Source: Paragonimus westermani (taxonomy: Eukaryota > Platyhelminthes > Trematoda > Plagiorchiida > Troglotrematidae). Taken from it: a stretch of 64,000 nucleotides of DNA. The stretch covers positions 220,026-284,025 of the forward strand of contig QNGE01000438.1 in NCBI GenBank assembly GCA_008508345.1. Direction: 5' to 3'. A program made the translations under genes and the position numbers. Each line of letters begins with the position of its first letter. Position 1 is the first letter of the stretch. The notes beneath the pieces are model-generated. The model saw nothing but the letters and a program-made list of their open reading frames with translations. It made no database searches and was not told where the DNA came from. This document shows positions 11,865 to 21,960 of the stretch, piece after piece.

Positions 11865-12172
11865 TCAACAGAATCACTGTTGCCTTGAATACCGGTTGTT
11901 CTTTTTTAAATAATGCTTCTACACTTGAAAACATTTTTGAAGCACAGACCGCCATGGAGTTGCAGATATTGACACGGTCATTCAGGGTGTGTGTGTGTGA
12001 TGAACATGGCTGGTATCGCTTGTCTCTTTTATTTATACGTGTTTTACTATCCCAACTTCTTATACAACTGATACACAAAAGTTAACATTATAAGATCTGT
12101 TTTATCGCGCCCTATTCTGTAATTTCTACATTTTCGGCCATTGCTCTATCCAGTTTACTCCCACCCATCACT
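11865..12172 (+). repeat. Gypsy-1 3' LTR
   Basis: Direct repeat of 7500-7798, clearest from 12018 to 12172. It contains a short GT run at 11987-11999 that the 5' LTR lacks, so part of the length difference is microsatellite growth. The left end is approximate. Confidence 0.68.
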
Positions 12173-13599
12173 TCAATGTTTAATCACGGACACACTTTGA
12201 GGTTAACCAGTGCGAAATAAGTTTCCAGGAACTATCAGTAAAATATCCAGTCATACTGTTTTTGTTGTGATCGGTTAAATCATTCCTGAATTTTTCTGCT
12301 GGTTTGGATAAGGTCTCTTAGACTGCTATTTAGAAGGTTGTGTTCGATATGGTAGTCGATGAGTTTATTGAAAGGTGGCTCGAAATTTCATCATCTTCCT
12401 TAAATAAACCACATTGGTGTTCTCCATCCTCACTCCAGATTTTGTTACCATATCGTTCACTGCTTATCATTCTCCACTCCGTTAAATTCTAATCACCAAA
12501 ATTAAACCATCTTTTTGCATAGTTTCTCTTCACTAACCCGTAACTTCTACCTTTCTTTGATCTGCAAGCAGTCACTCCGCATCGACTTAGCATGGGATGT
12601 TTTTAGGTGAGCTCAGCGCCATCTTGTCGTCCCCCATTACTGATCGGTGCCTTCTTGTCCAATTTTTTACACTGGAACACTGTTCACCTCTTGAGGATTT
12701 TTTACATTCAAGGTGGGAAACTTAATTTTATTGTATAATTACTTCAGTAGCACCGTCTTCTATCGGCGCCATCCTGAATACTGTTATCGTCGCCACAGTT
12801 GGACGTCACAGAGTAGCGTTACCGGTTTTCAGATTACCTGTCACCCAGTGTGAACCTGAATCGCTAACGAACAGTTCACTCGTACTCAAATTTCTTATCA
12901 CTTATCGCGGGTCTAATGCTGTTAAACATTAATACTTATCGATATCTCTCTATCACAAATTGCAAGCACTCTAAAAAATGGCGAAGTCTGCCATTGGAGA
13001 TATTGCCACAGATACTGAGGATTATGGAGTCATGGGGACTGACGACGCTTGACTGAGCCATCAGTTTGACACCAGCTGTTCAACTACTTTGTCAATCGAA
13101 GCTACAGCGATGTCCCAAAAACTATTTCCCTCCCTGAAGAAACATTTGGACAGCAAACTTACGATGACATTCACCTTTCTGCTTTCTTTGTTTCTCTAAA
13201 GTTTGTTAGGGATTCTTTTTTCCAGGAGCCCCCTCATTGTGAGAACCTCACTGGAAGTGTGTATTGTTAAACATGTTTTTTATTCTGCTTGAGACTTTCA
13301 GAACTGAGCAGACATAGGGACCTAGAGTAGCAATAGAGACGGTGGCCGCCTCACCGGAGAAAATGGAGTACGCCCCAAATCAGCGTCTGTTTTCCAGTCA
13401 GTCTAACAGAGTTCTGATAAGTGGCTCTTATGAAAAACAGTTGACTTGAATGACAAAGAAGTTAGTGCTGAGACGCACATCACTTCAACCCAGCAATAGA
13501 GCTGTAGGGTGGTGGAATCCGGACACGAGTCGGCGGATAAGACAAGATATAATGATGCGCCAGGGATATTTTCAAGCCTACTGTTTAACAGCAAACTTG
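12173..13599. other. Unassigned stretch between two LTR elements
   Basis: No motif-bearing frame. If the BEL/Pao copy that follows had a 5' LTR it should lie here, but I could not find a matching direct repeat further right. Confidence 0.3.
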
Positions 13600-15385
13600 T
13601 AGAACCCTGTCCTTTTTAAGATGGACCATCTGGAGTCGTTAAAACAGACTTATGAACCATTATTTCTTAGAGCCGGTCTGCAAAATTTGAGGTGGGCAGC
13701 TTTGATGGATCCCCGAAGAATTGTCGGTGATTCTGCAGTTAATGTAACATACAAATTGGTCAACAGGGTTCTAAGTTTTCTTGTTAGTTGCATTATTTTC
13801 ACAGCGATATGAAAGACAAATAAACAATGTGTTGTTGCTAAGAGGGATGGAATTTATGAAGACTAAGGATTTTGCATCAACGATTTGGCTGCCTGCATCA
13901 TATCATGTAATCGGTATGTACGGTGGGTTTTCTGAGTCTTGGTCGCCGGCATTATCCATGTTTTACGTAAGTTTACTACCCAAATGAAGAGTTGTCAAGT
14001 AATGTTAATGCAGCTGGAGTACATGGCTTAATTAAACTTTCCCACCAACCTCATGAAGGACTTTCGGCAACTGGTTCAACATTCAAGAGAAAGACAGAAA
14101 GAAGTTTCTGAGAAAGTAACTGGGTCAGGAAAGGATTCTACTTTCAGCAGTATAATAAATATGGTAGAAAAAAGGATAGCGGTCAGAACAAGTTAGTACG
14201 GCCAGTTGGCTGTTTGTTCGAAAAGCAAGACGATTAACTTGGTGTCCTTCGGATTCATGGGAATCCGACATTCAGTGTGTATCGTCGGAGTACGTGCATT
14301 TCACGAGAGGATGAACCTAAGCTGTCCGTTACACAAGGACATTCACAATATATCAGACTGTGGTTATCTTCCCAATCAATCATTAAGGCAAGACAAAACA
14401 GCTTGTCTTTTGTGCCTAAAAGCGGGGCATGTAGCAGTCTTTTGGAGCACATGTACGATGTATAGTACCAGGTTGTGGTAGATACCATGAGAACAAGCCA
14501 CTACTGAATCGGGACGAGAAAGTGCAGTTATCCTTATACGGGGCTACGTCCACTCTGGGCGGTCTATGTTTGGGATTCGCTTCACTAGGTTTGGTTGGTC
14601 CGGGAGCACAAACGAAAACGCAGACATGTAGGATAAAGTGTCTTACACTAGGTTAATCAGTGGAGCCACCTTGAAGCTGAGTGTTTTGAAGGAACTTCGA
14701 TGCCAGATGATGTTCAGCACTTCCAAACAAAAACTGTGCAACACCATGCAATCAAGCAACAACTGAATTTGCAATCCTTAGATTAATATCAGTGTGTCAC
14801 AGCCCGTACAGTGAAATAACTGCCACCAGTGTGTTGTCTCACAACTTGGGACAAATAACCAGACCTAAGTGTGAGACCTTCCACACAAGAATATTACCGA
14901 GAAGAACATGGTGGTTTTTGTAGGATGCGATGACTCAGAGGCACACTGTGCACTAGAACAAAGACTGTACGGTTACAACGATCCCTATAAACTGAGGTAA
15001 TTTTGGCTAGAGTCTGAGTGGTCAGTGTCACGACATACTCTGGAATTAACACGGCGCGAACTTTTCCGGAGCACGCCAGATTTCTTCGGATAATATGACC
15101 CGAACAATGAGTAATTTAAATTTGGCCTAAAGAAGCACTTCAGAAGGAAGTGCTTTCTGTGGAATTACGGCTGAAAGCAGTATAACTCCTAGAGATAGTC
15201 ACTATGGGATAGGTCTGCTGTGGAGGCAAGATGTTTCTGTATTGTCTAATAATAGAGATTTGACTGAGAAGGAATGTCGAGCCAAGGTCCGAATCCAGGC
15301 GTTGGCTACAGTGGTTTTTTCTTCGTTCAGCTTGATAATCTGGTGGGATATTTTAGTTTGAAACAATTGTTCCCATCGATAAATT
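13600..15385 (+). mobile_element. BEL/Pao-1: 5' part of a BEL/Pao element, cut off at PLE2
   Basis: Frames 13621-14200 could be Gag but show only weak likeness. At 14323-14455 a Gag zinc knuckle reads SCPLHKDIHNISDC followed by CLLCLKAGH and a late cysteine, the arrangement typical of BEL/Pao Gag ('C..H......C...' then C-x2-C-x4-H). Protease is not clear. Near 15005-15020 a frame reads FWLESEW, like the family's 'FW.LE..GI' after the protease. At 15212-15262 GLLWRQDVSVLSNNRDL matches the BEL/Pao 'gLpWk.d...LpnNr.lA' linker before the RT. The likeness stops at the PLE2 inverted repeat and does not resume. Several stops and frameshifts are present. Confidence 0.6.
14206..14481 (+). pseudogene. 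BEL/Pao-1 Gag zinc-knuckle region
   Basis: Open frame of 91 codons. Cysteines and histidines at residues 40-52 (CPLHKDIHNISDC) and 67-83 (CLLCLKAGH then C) give the double knuckle of BEL/Pao Gag. The final cysteine is seven residues after the histidine instead of four, so the second knuckle is probably distorted by a small insertion or frameshift. Such knuckles bind the element's RNA during packaging. Confidence 0.6.
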
Positions 15386-15433
15386 TGAAAAAAGCCAAAA
15401 GTAGTATGTAAGATGTCTTGCGCAATGACATTT
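15386..15433 (+). repeat. PLE2 left inverted repeat
   Basis: 48 bp starting TGAAAAAAGCC and ending TGACATTT. It pairs with 16484-16531 at 46 of 48 positions when reverse complemented. It lies at the 3' end of PLE2. Confidence 0.85.
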
Positions 15434-15733
15434 CGTTCGCACCTCATCGGTTACTTATGCGAAATTAACATACACTTTATATAGTTGGGGGCAAGCAGCC
15501 AGGCGAAATCCACCAAGAAATATTTGAAACAGTTAATCAGGTGACCAAAGCGGAAGCAGCAAAATGCAACTGATTGATAATTTTAATGCAATAAGAGGGT
15601 GGTTAAAGATACATGCATATTGAGTGGGGAAAGTCAGATATGGTTAGAAAAAAACAAACAAGAGCTAAAATACTGTATAAAAGTACCAGTTGCATTCTTA
15701 CCAACAAAGTGGAAGGTTAGTCACCAACTGTTT

Positions 15734-16440
15734 CTAAGCGCATAAAGAGGGATTCAGTCGATGTGTTACGATAGCTTCCGCAATATTGAAAGCCTGCTTT
15801 AGCTTGAGTCTAAAGAACACTCTGAAAGCCGTTCTAGGGTCCACTGAGTGGCCGGTCTGTGGAAGGTGTTTTGTAATGGCACTGACGGCACAACTGACCC
15901 CCGAATTCAAAAACCATTTCGGTATGTGTTCGTTGATACGTGTACCGAGGTGCCTCCTGGTTCTGCCGACGTATCTGCTTCCACAGACACAATCAAACGT
16001 GTATACAATATTGGATTGGGCGAAAAGGGGCACCACGTCTTTTCTAGGTGTAGTTGGAACACGGGTGGTTTTATCCACGTGGACCAGTCGGGCGGCGTTG
16101 TGTGTGCGCTTGAGTGCTGCCTAAAAGGTATTGCTGAGACTCAATTGCGAATGCTATAGGCAGGAACAGTAATGGATGTAACCCGCGTTGTTTGTGAAGT
16201 GGAGTGCTTCTCAATAAATCTTTTGGGATAACCATTTTCTATAAGAGTCTCGTGTAGTAACATCAGTTCACTTTCTAGCTCATCCTCCGTCGCAATACGT
16301 CGAACTCTGTGAAACAAAGTCCTAACGAGGCCACGTTTTTGTGCAATAGGTGCGAAACTCTTAAAGTGCAGATATTGTCCTGTCAACGTGGACTTGCGGT
16401 AGACATCTCTGGAAAGTGACCCATCCTCGCGCCTTTTCAA
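15734..16440 (-). pseudogene. PLE2 RT thumb and GIY-YIG endonuclease
   Basis: The frame from 16440 starts with VYRKSTLTGQYLHFKSFAP, the highly conserved Penelope stretch following the active-site domain, then QKRGLVRTLFHRVRRI and IENGYPKRF. A stop near 16141 and a frame change lead to the second frame from 16078, which contains NIVYTFDCVCGSRYVGRT (the GIY-YIG pair, here IVY and YVG), RRHLGTRINEHIPKWF, and SAITKHLPQTGHSVD. The frame ends at 15734. The endonuclease of this family nicks target DNA to prime reverse transcription. The + strand frames over the same bases are shadows. Confidence 0.75.
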
Positions 16441-16483
16441 GAGTACGTCAAGGAATGATATACTCCCTTTTTTTTCAAATTCA

Positions 16484-16531
16484 AAATGTCATTGCGCAAG
16501 ACATCTTACATGCTACTTCTGGCTTTTTTCA
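16484..16531 (-). repeat. PLE2 right inverted repeat
   Basis: Reverse complement of 15386-15433 with two differences. It abuts the truncated 5' end of PLE2, about 44 bp from the first conserved codon. Confidence 0.85.
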
Positions 16532-19229
16532 CAGATATTTTAGGTTTCACCAAGAAGATTACAGGGAGCGCACAATCTTTGCAGACCAGTAGGATTCTCC
16601 TTATGGTTTCGGAAAACGGTTCACACAGCCTGCCTGTTGCACATATCGTTTTCTTAGATTTAGAGAAACATCAAAAATGTGTACAATCTCGGGTAGCTCA
16701 TTCTCCCATTTGTATCTTTCAAGTTCGTCATGTTAATCGCTAACATATAGGTGTCAGTTAACAAACCCACTTTTTTGATTATTGTCTGACGATAGCTTAC
16801 ATTGTACTCCGAAGTTTGTTTCTTGTAGTTTGCGTCACATGACCACACTCCGATGAATACCAAAAGACAGCTGTGTCTTAAAATGAAGACACCTGGCCAC
16901 TTTGAGCACCTAACGTGTACACGTATCTCATAACAGTAAGCGCTTATCGGGTGGCATCAGATTTGGGGCTTCCGTCTTGCCTGCACACCGCCCTTCTTGA
17001 TCGCTTACGTAAGGCAAGGTTACGCTGACTGATAAGCCACGTCCAGTGGAACTATTCAAAGTGCTCAATTATCTGCTATAGGAGATTAGCGGGTACAGTT
17101 CACTGTAGCGTGCGACCAAATTAATCAGTGCTCACCATATTCGGAGGCAACGTGGGCCTACTCCTTTCAAGAAAAGTTATTGGCACATGCATCCGCTAGA
17201 TAAGACAGAGTAGGACAACGTTCAGACCTGAGTGGTTGGCCATCCAGACGCTTAGATGTCCAAACGCCAATGTCTGTGACTGTGCCATTGTGTATATTCT
17301 GGCAACCGCGTTCCTTCACCCATCTTCATTGGTCAACGTCAGTTTGTGACAGTGATCATGATCCACTCTTCACAGGTTTAAAACCCGCGGAGCTTGATGA
17401 ATTTACCCCGGGAATACAATGAATCCTTGGAGAACTGAAATCAAGAAACGCTTTCATACCACGCAGTGGCCTGTGAAGGTGTTTTGATCAAACCGCCAAG
17501 TCTTAAAATATCTGGTGTTTTCACCTTCATGAATCGTTAATTGTTCCCCGTTGGCATTGGTAAACCTGTTGGCAATATACAATTTCAGATAAACGCAAAG
17601 GCTATACTTACTTTGACAACACACGGTTGATGAACATGTAATGTCTAATCAGATGCAGGTCGAGTATGTACCAGGTATTCTAAGACACTTCATCTTACAT
17701 AATTTCCGGCAGTTAAGGACAATCCACTCGGCAATACGTAAACTAGCAGCTTGATAGCGGGTGTTCAGAGGGTTGGGTCAATGAAACTATCTTCTAGGTC
17801 CAAGAGAAAGCGTCCAAAAAGTTATCGGAATGACTGAAATTTGTACGGTAATACTGACGAAATTACAAGTCTGCTCTCTCACTTCAAATGTTAATTAACA
17901 GGAATTATTCTGCAAGAAAGGGCAGTCGCGTTGAAAAAATCAAAAAAAGTTCGCACGTGATCACCGGTCAACGGAAATTGAGCCCGATAGAGCGATCAGT
18001 TATATACTATTATGACAGCCTGACAACCAATACCAGGCAATAAATGTCTAGTAGGTGCACAATGACAGAAAAAATGAACTAAACTTTCACTTCAGGCTTG
18101 CAGTCATGGTTTCAAATTCCCCTTAGCTGTTCAGTGCACGCAACAAAAGCAAGATAAAGCGAATTTGGGATCAATTTTCTGCAACGAAACGGAGCATAAT
18201 TCAACGAACTGGACGTTCCACATCGTACGAAACACTGTTAAAATAACCACCTGAACTGTGTTTGACGACTGTGACGCATTTGATAGAAAGTCGGTGACCA
18301 GGCTCCTTGTCTTCATTTATACCTTCCTCGCTGATCCCTGTCCTTTTTATAATCAAAGTCTTGATAGAGATTACGATCGTTCTTTGCAAAGACCAAGATG
18401 ACCATTCAAAATTCTTCCTCACACGAACGCCAATCTCAATATATTACCAAAGCTTGAAACCGTTTACTTGTCGGTACGCAGTTTGTTCGTTTTTACTTTT
18501 CACTGCTAGACAATTGTTCATTTGTAAAATACCTTCACTTACGCTTTGCCACTTCGCCATTATGTGACTGTTGAATTTGGTCATGTTCACGTAAATCCTC
18601 GGTTTGAGACTTGTAGATTTGGTGGATTCAATATCGAACTTTGTTGGGATTTCTCCACCTAATATTTCAATATACTACTTGTAACCTAACAATTTACTGA
18701 CAGTAAATTCATTAAGACGATCATCATGTTTTGAAAGGGAAATAACACATGGAACAACAAACATATCAGATTAGCCTCACGGGATACAAAATGTTATCTC
18801 GGTCATATAAGTACGAACATATTAACCACGATAAGGAAAGTTGGAATTTCAGTAGGTTCCTTAGGCCGAATTTACAGTAAGAGTGACGATTTCCATTTGG
18901 AATCGTTTTACGTGAGACACGTATTATTGAAACAGTATTACTGTACACTACAAATTTCAGCGCTGCAACTTTCATACTAAATCCATGATTGTCGTTAACC
19001 CTGCATACATCAGTGTCTGGCTATGATGCTGTGTGAATGGGTTAGCATGTTCCAACTGGCACATTATCAAATGATATACATATAGACAATTGGTCAACAA
19101 AGTATAGGTTTTGAACTAATCTAGAAATTGGCAAAATTACGTGGAGTTAGCTTACACTGCTGATAAGTTACCGGTTGCGTAGATGAATGGGCCATTCCCG
19201 ATGGAGTTGCAACCGTGGATTCACGTAGC
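16532..19229. other. Unassigned 2.7-kb stretch
   Basis: All six frames are broken and none shows a motif I recognise. It lies between PLE2 and the second BEL/Pao copy and may be decayed LTR-element or LINE sequence. I could not prove either. Confidence 0.3.
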
Positions 19230-19234
19230 AGGAA

Positions 19235-20340
19235 TTGTACTTCGCCGGCATCTTATACAAAAGTGCATGGATTCTCACCGGATGCAATTTTCCCGGGGTT
19301 GATTGGGCACTGGAACAAAGAGTAGGAACCAGAAAGGAACCGTATGCCGTTAGAAAAGTATTTGGGGGGAGCCTCAGGGGTGCAATTCGTGCTGCACCCA
19401 GAATGTTCAAGTGTGTAAACCACGTGGTTGCTAGGCTGGTGTCTTTGAAAGATGAAATCCAAGGAATGTTCTAGTTGGAGTTCGCTGAGTAAGGAATCTC
19501 GAAAAAAGACCTCTGTCAAACGAGGGTAACGAAGTCCTGATCAAGCCGGAAGCTCCTCTATCCTTTACAGATGGTCACCACGAAACAAATATTCTGTCGC
19601 GTACATGGATGAGCCGACTGCCCGGAAATCGTGTGAAGTATAAGAGCCTGTACTCACTTAGGCGAAGGCTGCTCAGGGATGTCACATTAAAATGGAAGTA
19701 TGTAGCCGTTATATCCAGTCAACTCAGCAAAGACTACATAAGAAATATTTCTCCTCAAGGCGTTAATTCTGCCAGATGTTGGTAATTGCCACATCCTTTA
19801 ATACTTAACCCAAATGAGTCGGATAGGTTGCGAATAGTGTTTGGTTGTGCTTTTGAGTGTGTAAATTGAACGTCAACCTTTTTGGGGCTACTTCTTCACT
19901 GCTCTATGCAACCTTTATGCTTCAGCGGGTAGCCGCTGACCATGAGCATTATTTTCTGACCTCAACGTTGTTAGTTATAAGGGAGAGTATTTATGTGGAT
20001 GACTGACTGTTACCGGTTGAAAAGATACGGGAAGCTTCATCTATTATAGATTAACTTTCTGACCTGCTACAGAAAGATGGGTTTCGTCTTGCTAAGTGAA
20101 CATCTAACGGCCCCGAGTTTGTTGAGCATATACACCTGGAGGACAGACTGCGCAAGCGGTTTTTACTAGCAAAAAGCCTTGCGCGTGACGTGAAAAGCGA
20201 TGAATGGCTGTTTCCAGTTTCAACCTCACATTACGCTTGCGTCTTATACTAGGAACGACATACTAAAACGAGTTGTATCCTTATATGACCGCTTACGTGT
20301 AGTTGCTCAAATGCTCCTTACAGCTGCTGTCAGAACTTTT
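19235..20340 (+). pseudogene. BEL/Pao-2 protease end and reverse transcriptase
   Basis: The frame at 19235 contains EPYAVRKVFGGSLRG, matching the family's 'YAVrT.fGWsl.G' after the A17 protease, then a cysteine-bearing linker. Near 19607-19680 RLPGNRVKYKSLYSLRRRLL matches the 'LP.Nr..A..Rl..L..kl' segment. LRIVFGCAF at about 19825 corresponds to the family's 'lRvVfDcaa'. YVDD lies at 19992-20003, followed by LLQKDGFRLAK and SNGPEFVEHIHLEDRLRK, all expected after the BEL/Pao active site. A stop sits directly behind YVDD. The RT copies the element's RNA into DNA, but this copy cannot be translated through. Confidence 0.7.
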
Positions 20341-20404
20341 TGGTCGGGGTATTGGTTGGGATAATTTGATAGAGAATACCTATCGTCTTACATGAGAGAA
20401 TTGT

Positions 20405-20760
20405 TTGGCAAATAACCCATCTGGTAAATTGATTGAGAGGCCTCGTTTTGTTTCTCCATACATATTCAATGCCATGGGAGTAGATTTGTGCTTGTTTTAT
20501 GACGCATCTGAGGCAGGATACGGTATGGTTGGTTGGGCTAGATTGAAAATGTCAAGCGACTCGGTTAGGTGTCGTTTCATTCCAGGCAAATGAAGGGTGG
20601 CCCTGTGTAAGACAGTTATCATTCCAAGGCTTCAGTTCGCGGTGTCCGTCCTTACGGCGAGATTGACGAGGCTGCTTGTCACTGATGAGTAATCATGGAG
20701 AAGCTCCTTTTGAACGAGGTGAGAATGGGTGACAACCTCGTAGCTCTGTGGACTGGCTGA
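20405..20760 (+). pseudogene. BEL/Pao-2 RNase H region
   Basis: LCLFYDASEAGYGMVGWARL matches the first catalytic strand of BEL/Pao RNase H ('l..FsDAS..gyG.v.ylr'), with its aspartate kept. The adjoining frame reads IPRLQFAVSVLTARLTRLL, corresponding to 'iPRLEL.aavla.rla..l'; the expected catalytic glutamate has become glutamine. The change and the stops make this a relic. Confidence 0.7.
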
Positions 20761-21194
20761 ATGATAGTAATGCAATATATTCGTTACATCGTCGCGCTTT
20801 GATCTGTTCCTTCCAAGCCCATTGAGAATAATTCGCGAGTATCCCACTCTATGACAGTTTGGACGTGCCGCCTAAGCTGGTCCTGGTTGACGTAGCATCA
20901 AAGGGAGCTTCAAATTCATCCTCGTATAATACGGACCATTGGCCATTTCATTTAAACATATCACTTTTTACCGTTCTGAAGTACGAGGACTGCGTATTTC
21001 GACGCGTTCTACCTGTTTCGATCGAGTATGCAGTGAATCCCGTTCGGGAATACCTGGTACCACGATATTCCATTTGGTTACAATTAGTGAAGACACTGCC
21101 AAGGTCTTTTCATTTCGCATTTGTACTTGCATCCTTTCGGGCGAACTTTTGTTTTCTAAATGGGACGGTGACTCTCAAGTGGGTGATTAACAAG

Positions 21195-21960
21195 TGCAGT
21201 ATATGCAAATTACTTTTTATAGACCAGGTAAACAGCAAATGGCTCCAATACCGATGAATAGATTGGCTGCTGATGGGTATCTATCCCGACACACTAAAGT
21301 GGACCACCGGTCCGTTCAGGGTGAAGATGGGTAGAAGCCAACGCATGCTTTGCTGCAGCGTGTTCACTCGCTTTCGGATTCGTACCCTCCATTTGGGGGT
21401 TTCCCGCTCACTCTCAACTGATTCGTCCGTGGTGCCACTTAATAGATTCGTGGGTAGATGATGTGGTCCGGCTGCCACAAGTAGTGACAACGGTACCAAC
21501 TTTATTGGAGCAAACTCGAGGCCGAAAAAGTGGCTGCAAGCTTTGTATCAAAAAAGATTGTTGATTTTTGCCAACTCGTAAAATTCGCCGGCATTTCAAC
21601 TTACATAAATCCAGCCATCGAGATGGAATATGGAAAAGAATAATCCGGCGGGAACTTGCTTTCGTCATTCACCAACGGGTTGTGTATAAGGAGGCACCGT
21701 TTAGTCACATTACAAAGGCGGAGCCGATGTCCGACAGTCGTCCACTTGTGTCTACCTACGATGAACGAACGAACTGTTAATTCCCCAGTCGAACGAAGGT
21801 TTTCTAAAGGACAAAGTTACACTGACGGGGCGTTATACCAAGTGTTCGAGGCAAGCTCAGTTTTTCGCCTACGTATTTTAGGGGCGGTGGCAACATGACT
21901 ACCAGCATGGATTGCAAGCGTATCACGTGTGGTTCACTACCTCAGTTGGTTAGTAGGCAA
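21195..21960 (+). pseudogene. BEL/Pao-2 integrase
   Basis: Near 21300-21470 several frames together give the first part of the DDE core (words resembling 'gPF.v..gR...k.' and 'VHLE...sLst'). SDNGTNFIGAN at 21483-21515 is a near-perfect match to the second DDE aspartate motif of BEL/Pao. After it come LLSSFTNGLC, RPLVSTYDERTN and RRFSKGQSYT, resembling the family's C-terminal stretch ending in the tryptophan-rich 'Wk.Wl.eYL..L' segment, here partly seen as WLPAWIASVS and ending before 21960. The frame changes at least four times. Integrase would insert the DNA copy. Confidence 0.7.

Larger units (their letters stand above)
7500..12172 (+). mobile_element. Gypsy-1: full-length but decayed Gypsy-like LTR retrotransposon
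   Basis: A 4.7-kb element bounded by two similar LTRs, with internal parts in the order gag (zinc knuckle), protease, reverse transcriptase, RNase H, integrase, which is the Gypsy order. A primer-binding-like sequence, TTTTGGCGTCAGG, follows the 5' LTR. The internal region is full of stops and frameshifts, and the LTRs differ at well over one base in ten, so the insertion is old. A second copy of the same family sits at 48170-50690. It lies downstream of the PLBD exons in the same orientation. Confidence 0.75.
15386..16531 (-). mobile_element. PLE2: Penelope-like element fragment between 48-bp inverted repeats
   Basis: The minus strand encodes the RT thumb (16440-16141) and the GIY-YIG endonuclease (16078-15734) of a Penelope-like element, then about 300 bp of 3' sequence. 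It is bounded by 15386-15433 and 16484-16531, which are reverse complements of each other at 46 of 48 positions. The RT palm is missing, so the copy is 5'-truncated just inside the right repeat. It sits where the BEL/Pao-1 homology breaks off. The design (truncated coding part with its 3' tail repeated in inverse at the 5' end) parallels PLE1. Confidence 0.7.
19230..21960 (+). mobile_element. BEL/Pao-2: pol region with RT, RNase H and integrase
   Basis: A second BEL/Pao copy that starts within the aspartic protease end and runs to the end of the integrase. It overlaps BEL/Pao-1 in content (both have the linker before the RT), so the two are separate insertions, not one element split in two. 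The order protease, RT, RNase H, integrase is conserved. The RT keeps its YVDD active site at 19992-20003. Roughly ten stops or frameshifts are visible. No LTRs were identified on either side. Confidence 0.72.

Noticed and set aside
15786..16159. + strand frames of 112 and 103 codons
   Set aside because: Shadows of the minus-strand PLE2 endonuclease.
20680..20700. CTGATGAG word
   Set aside because: No GAAAC box within reach, and it lies in RNase H coding sequence.
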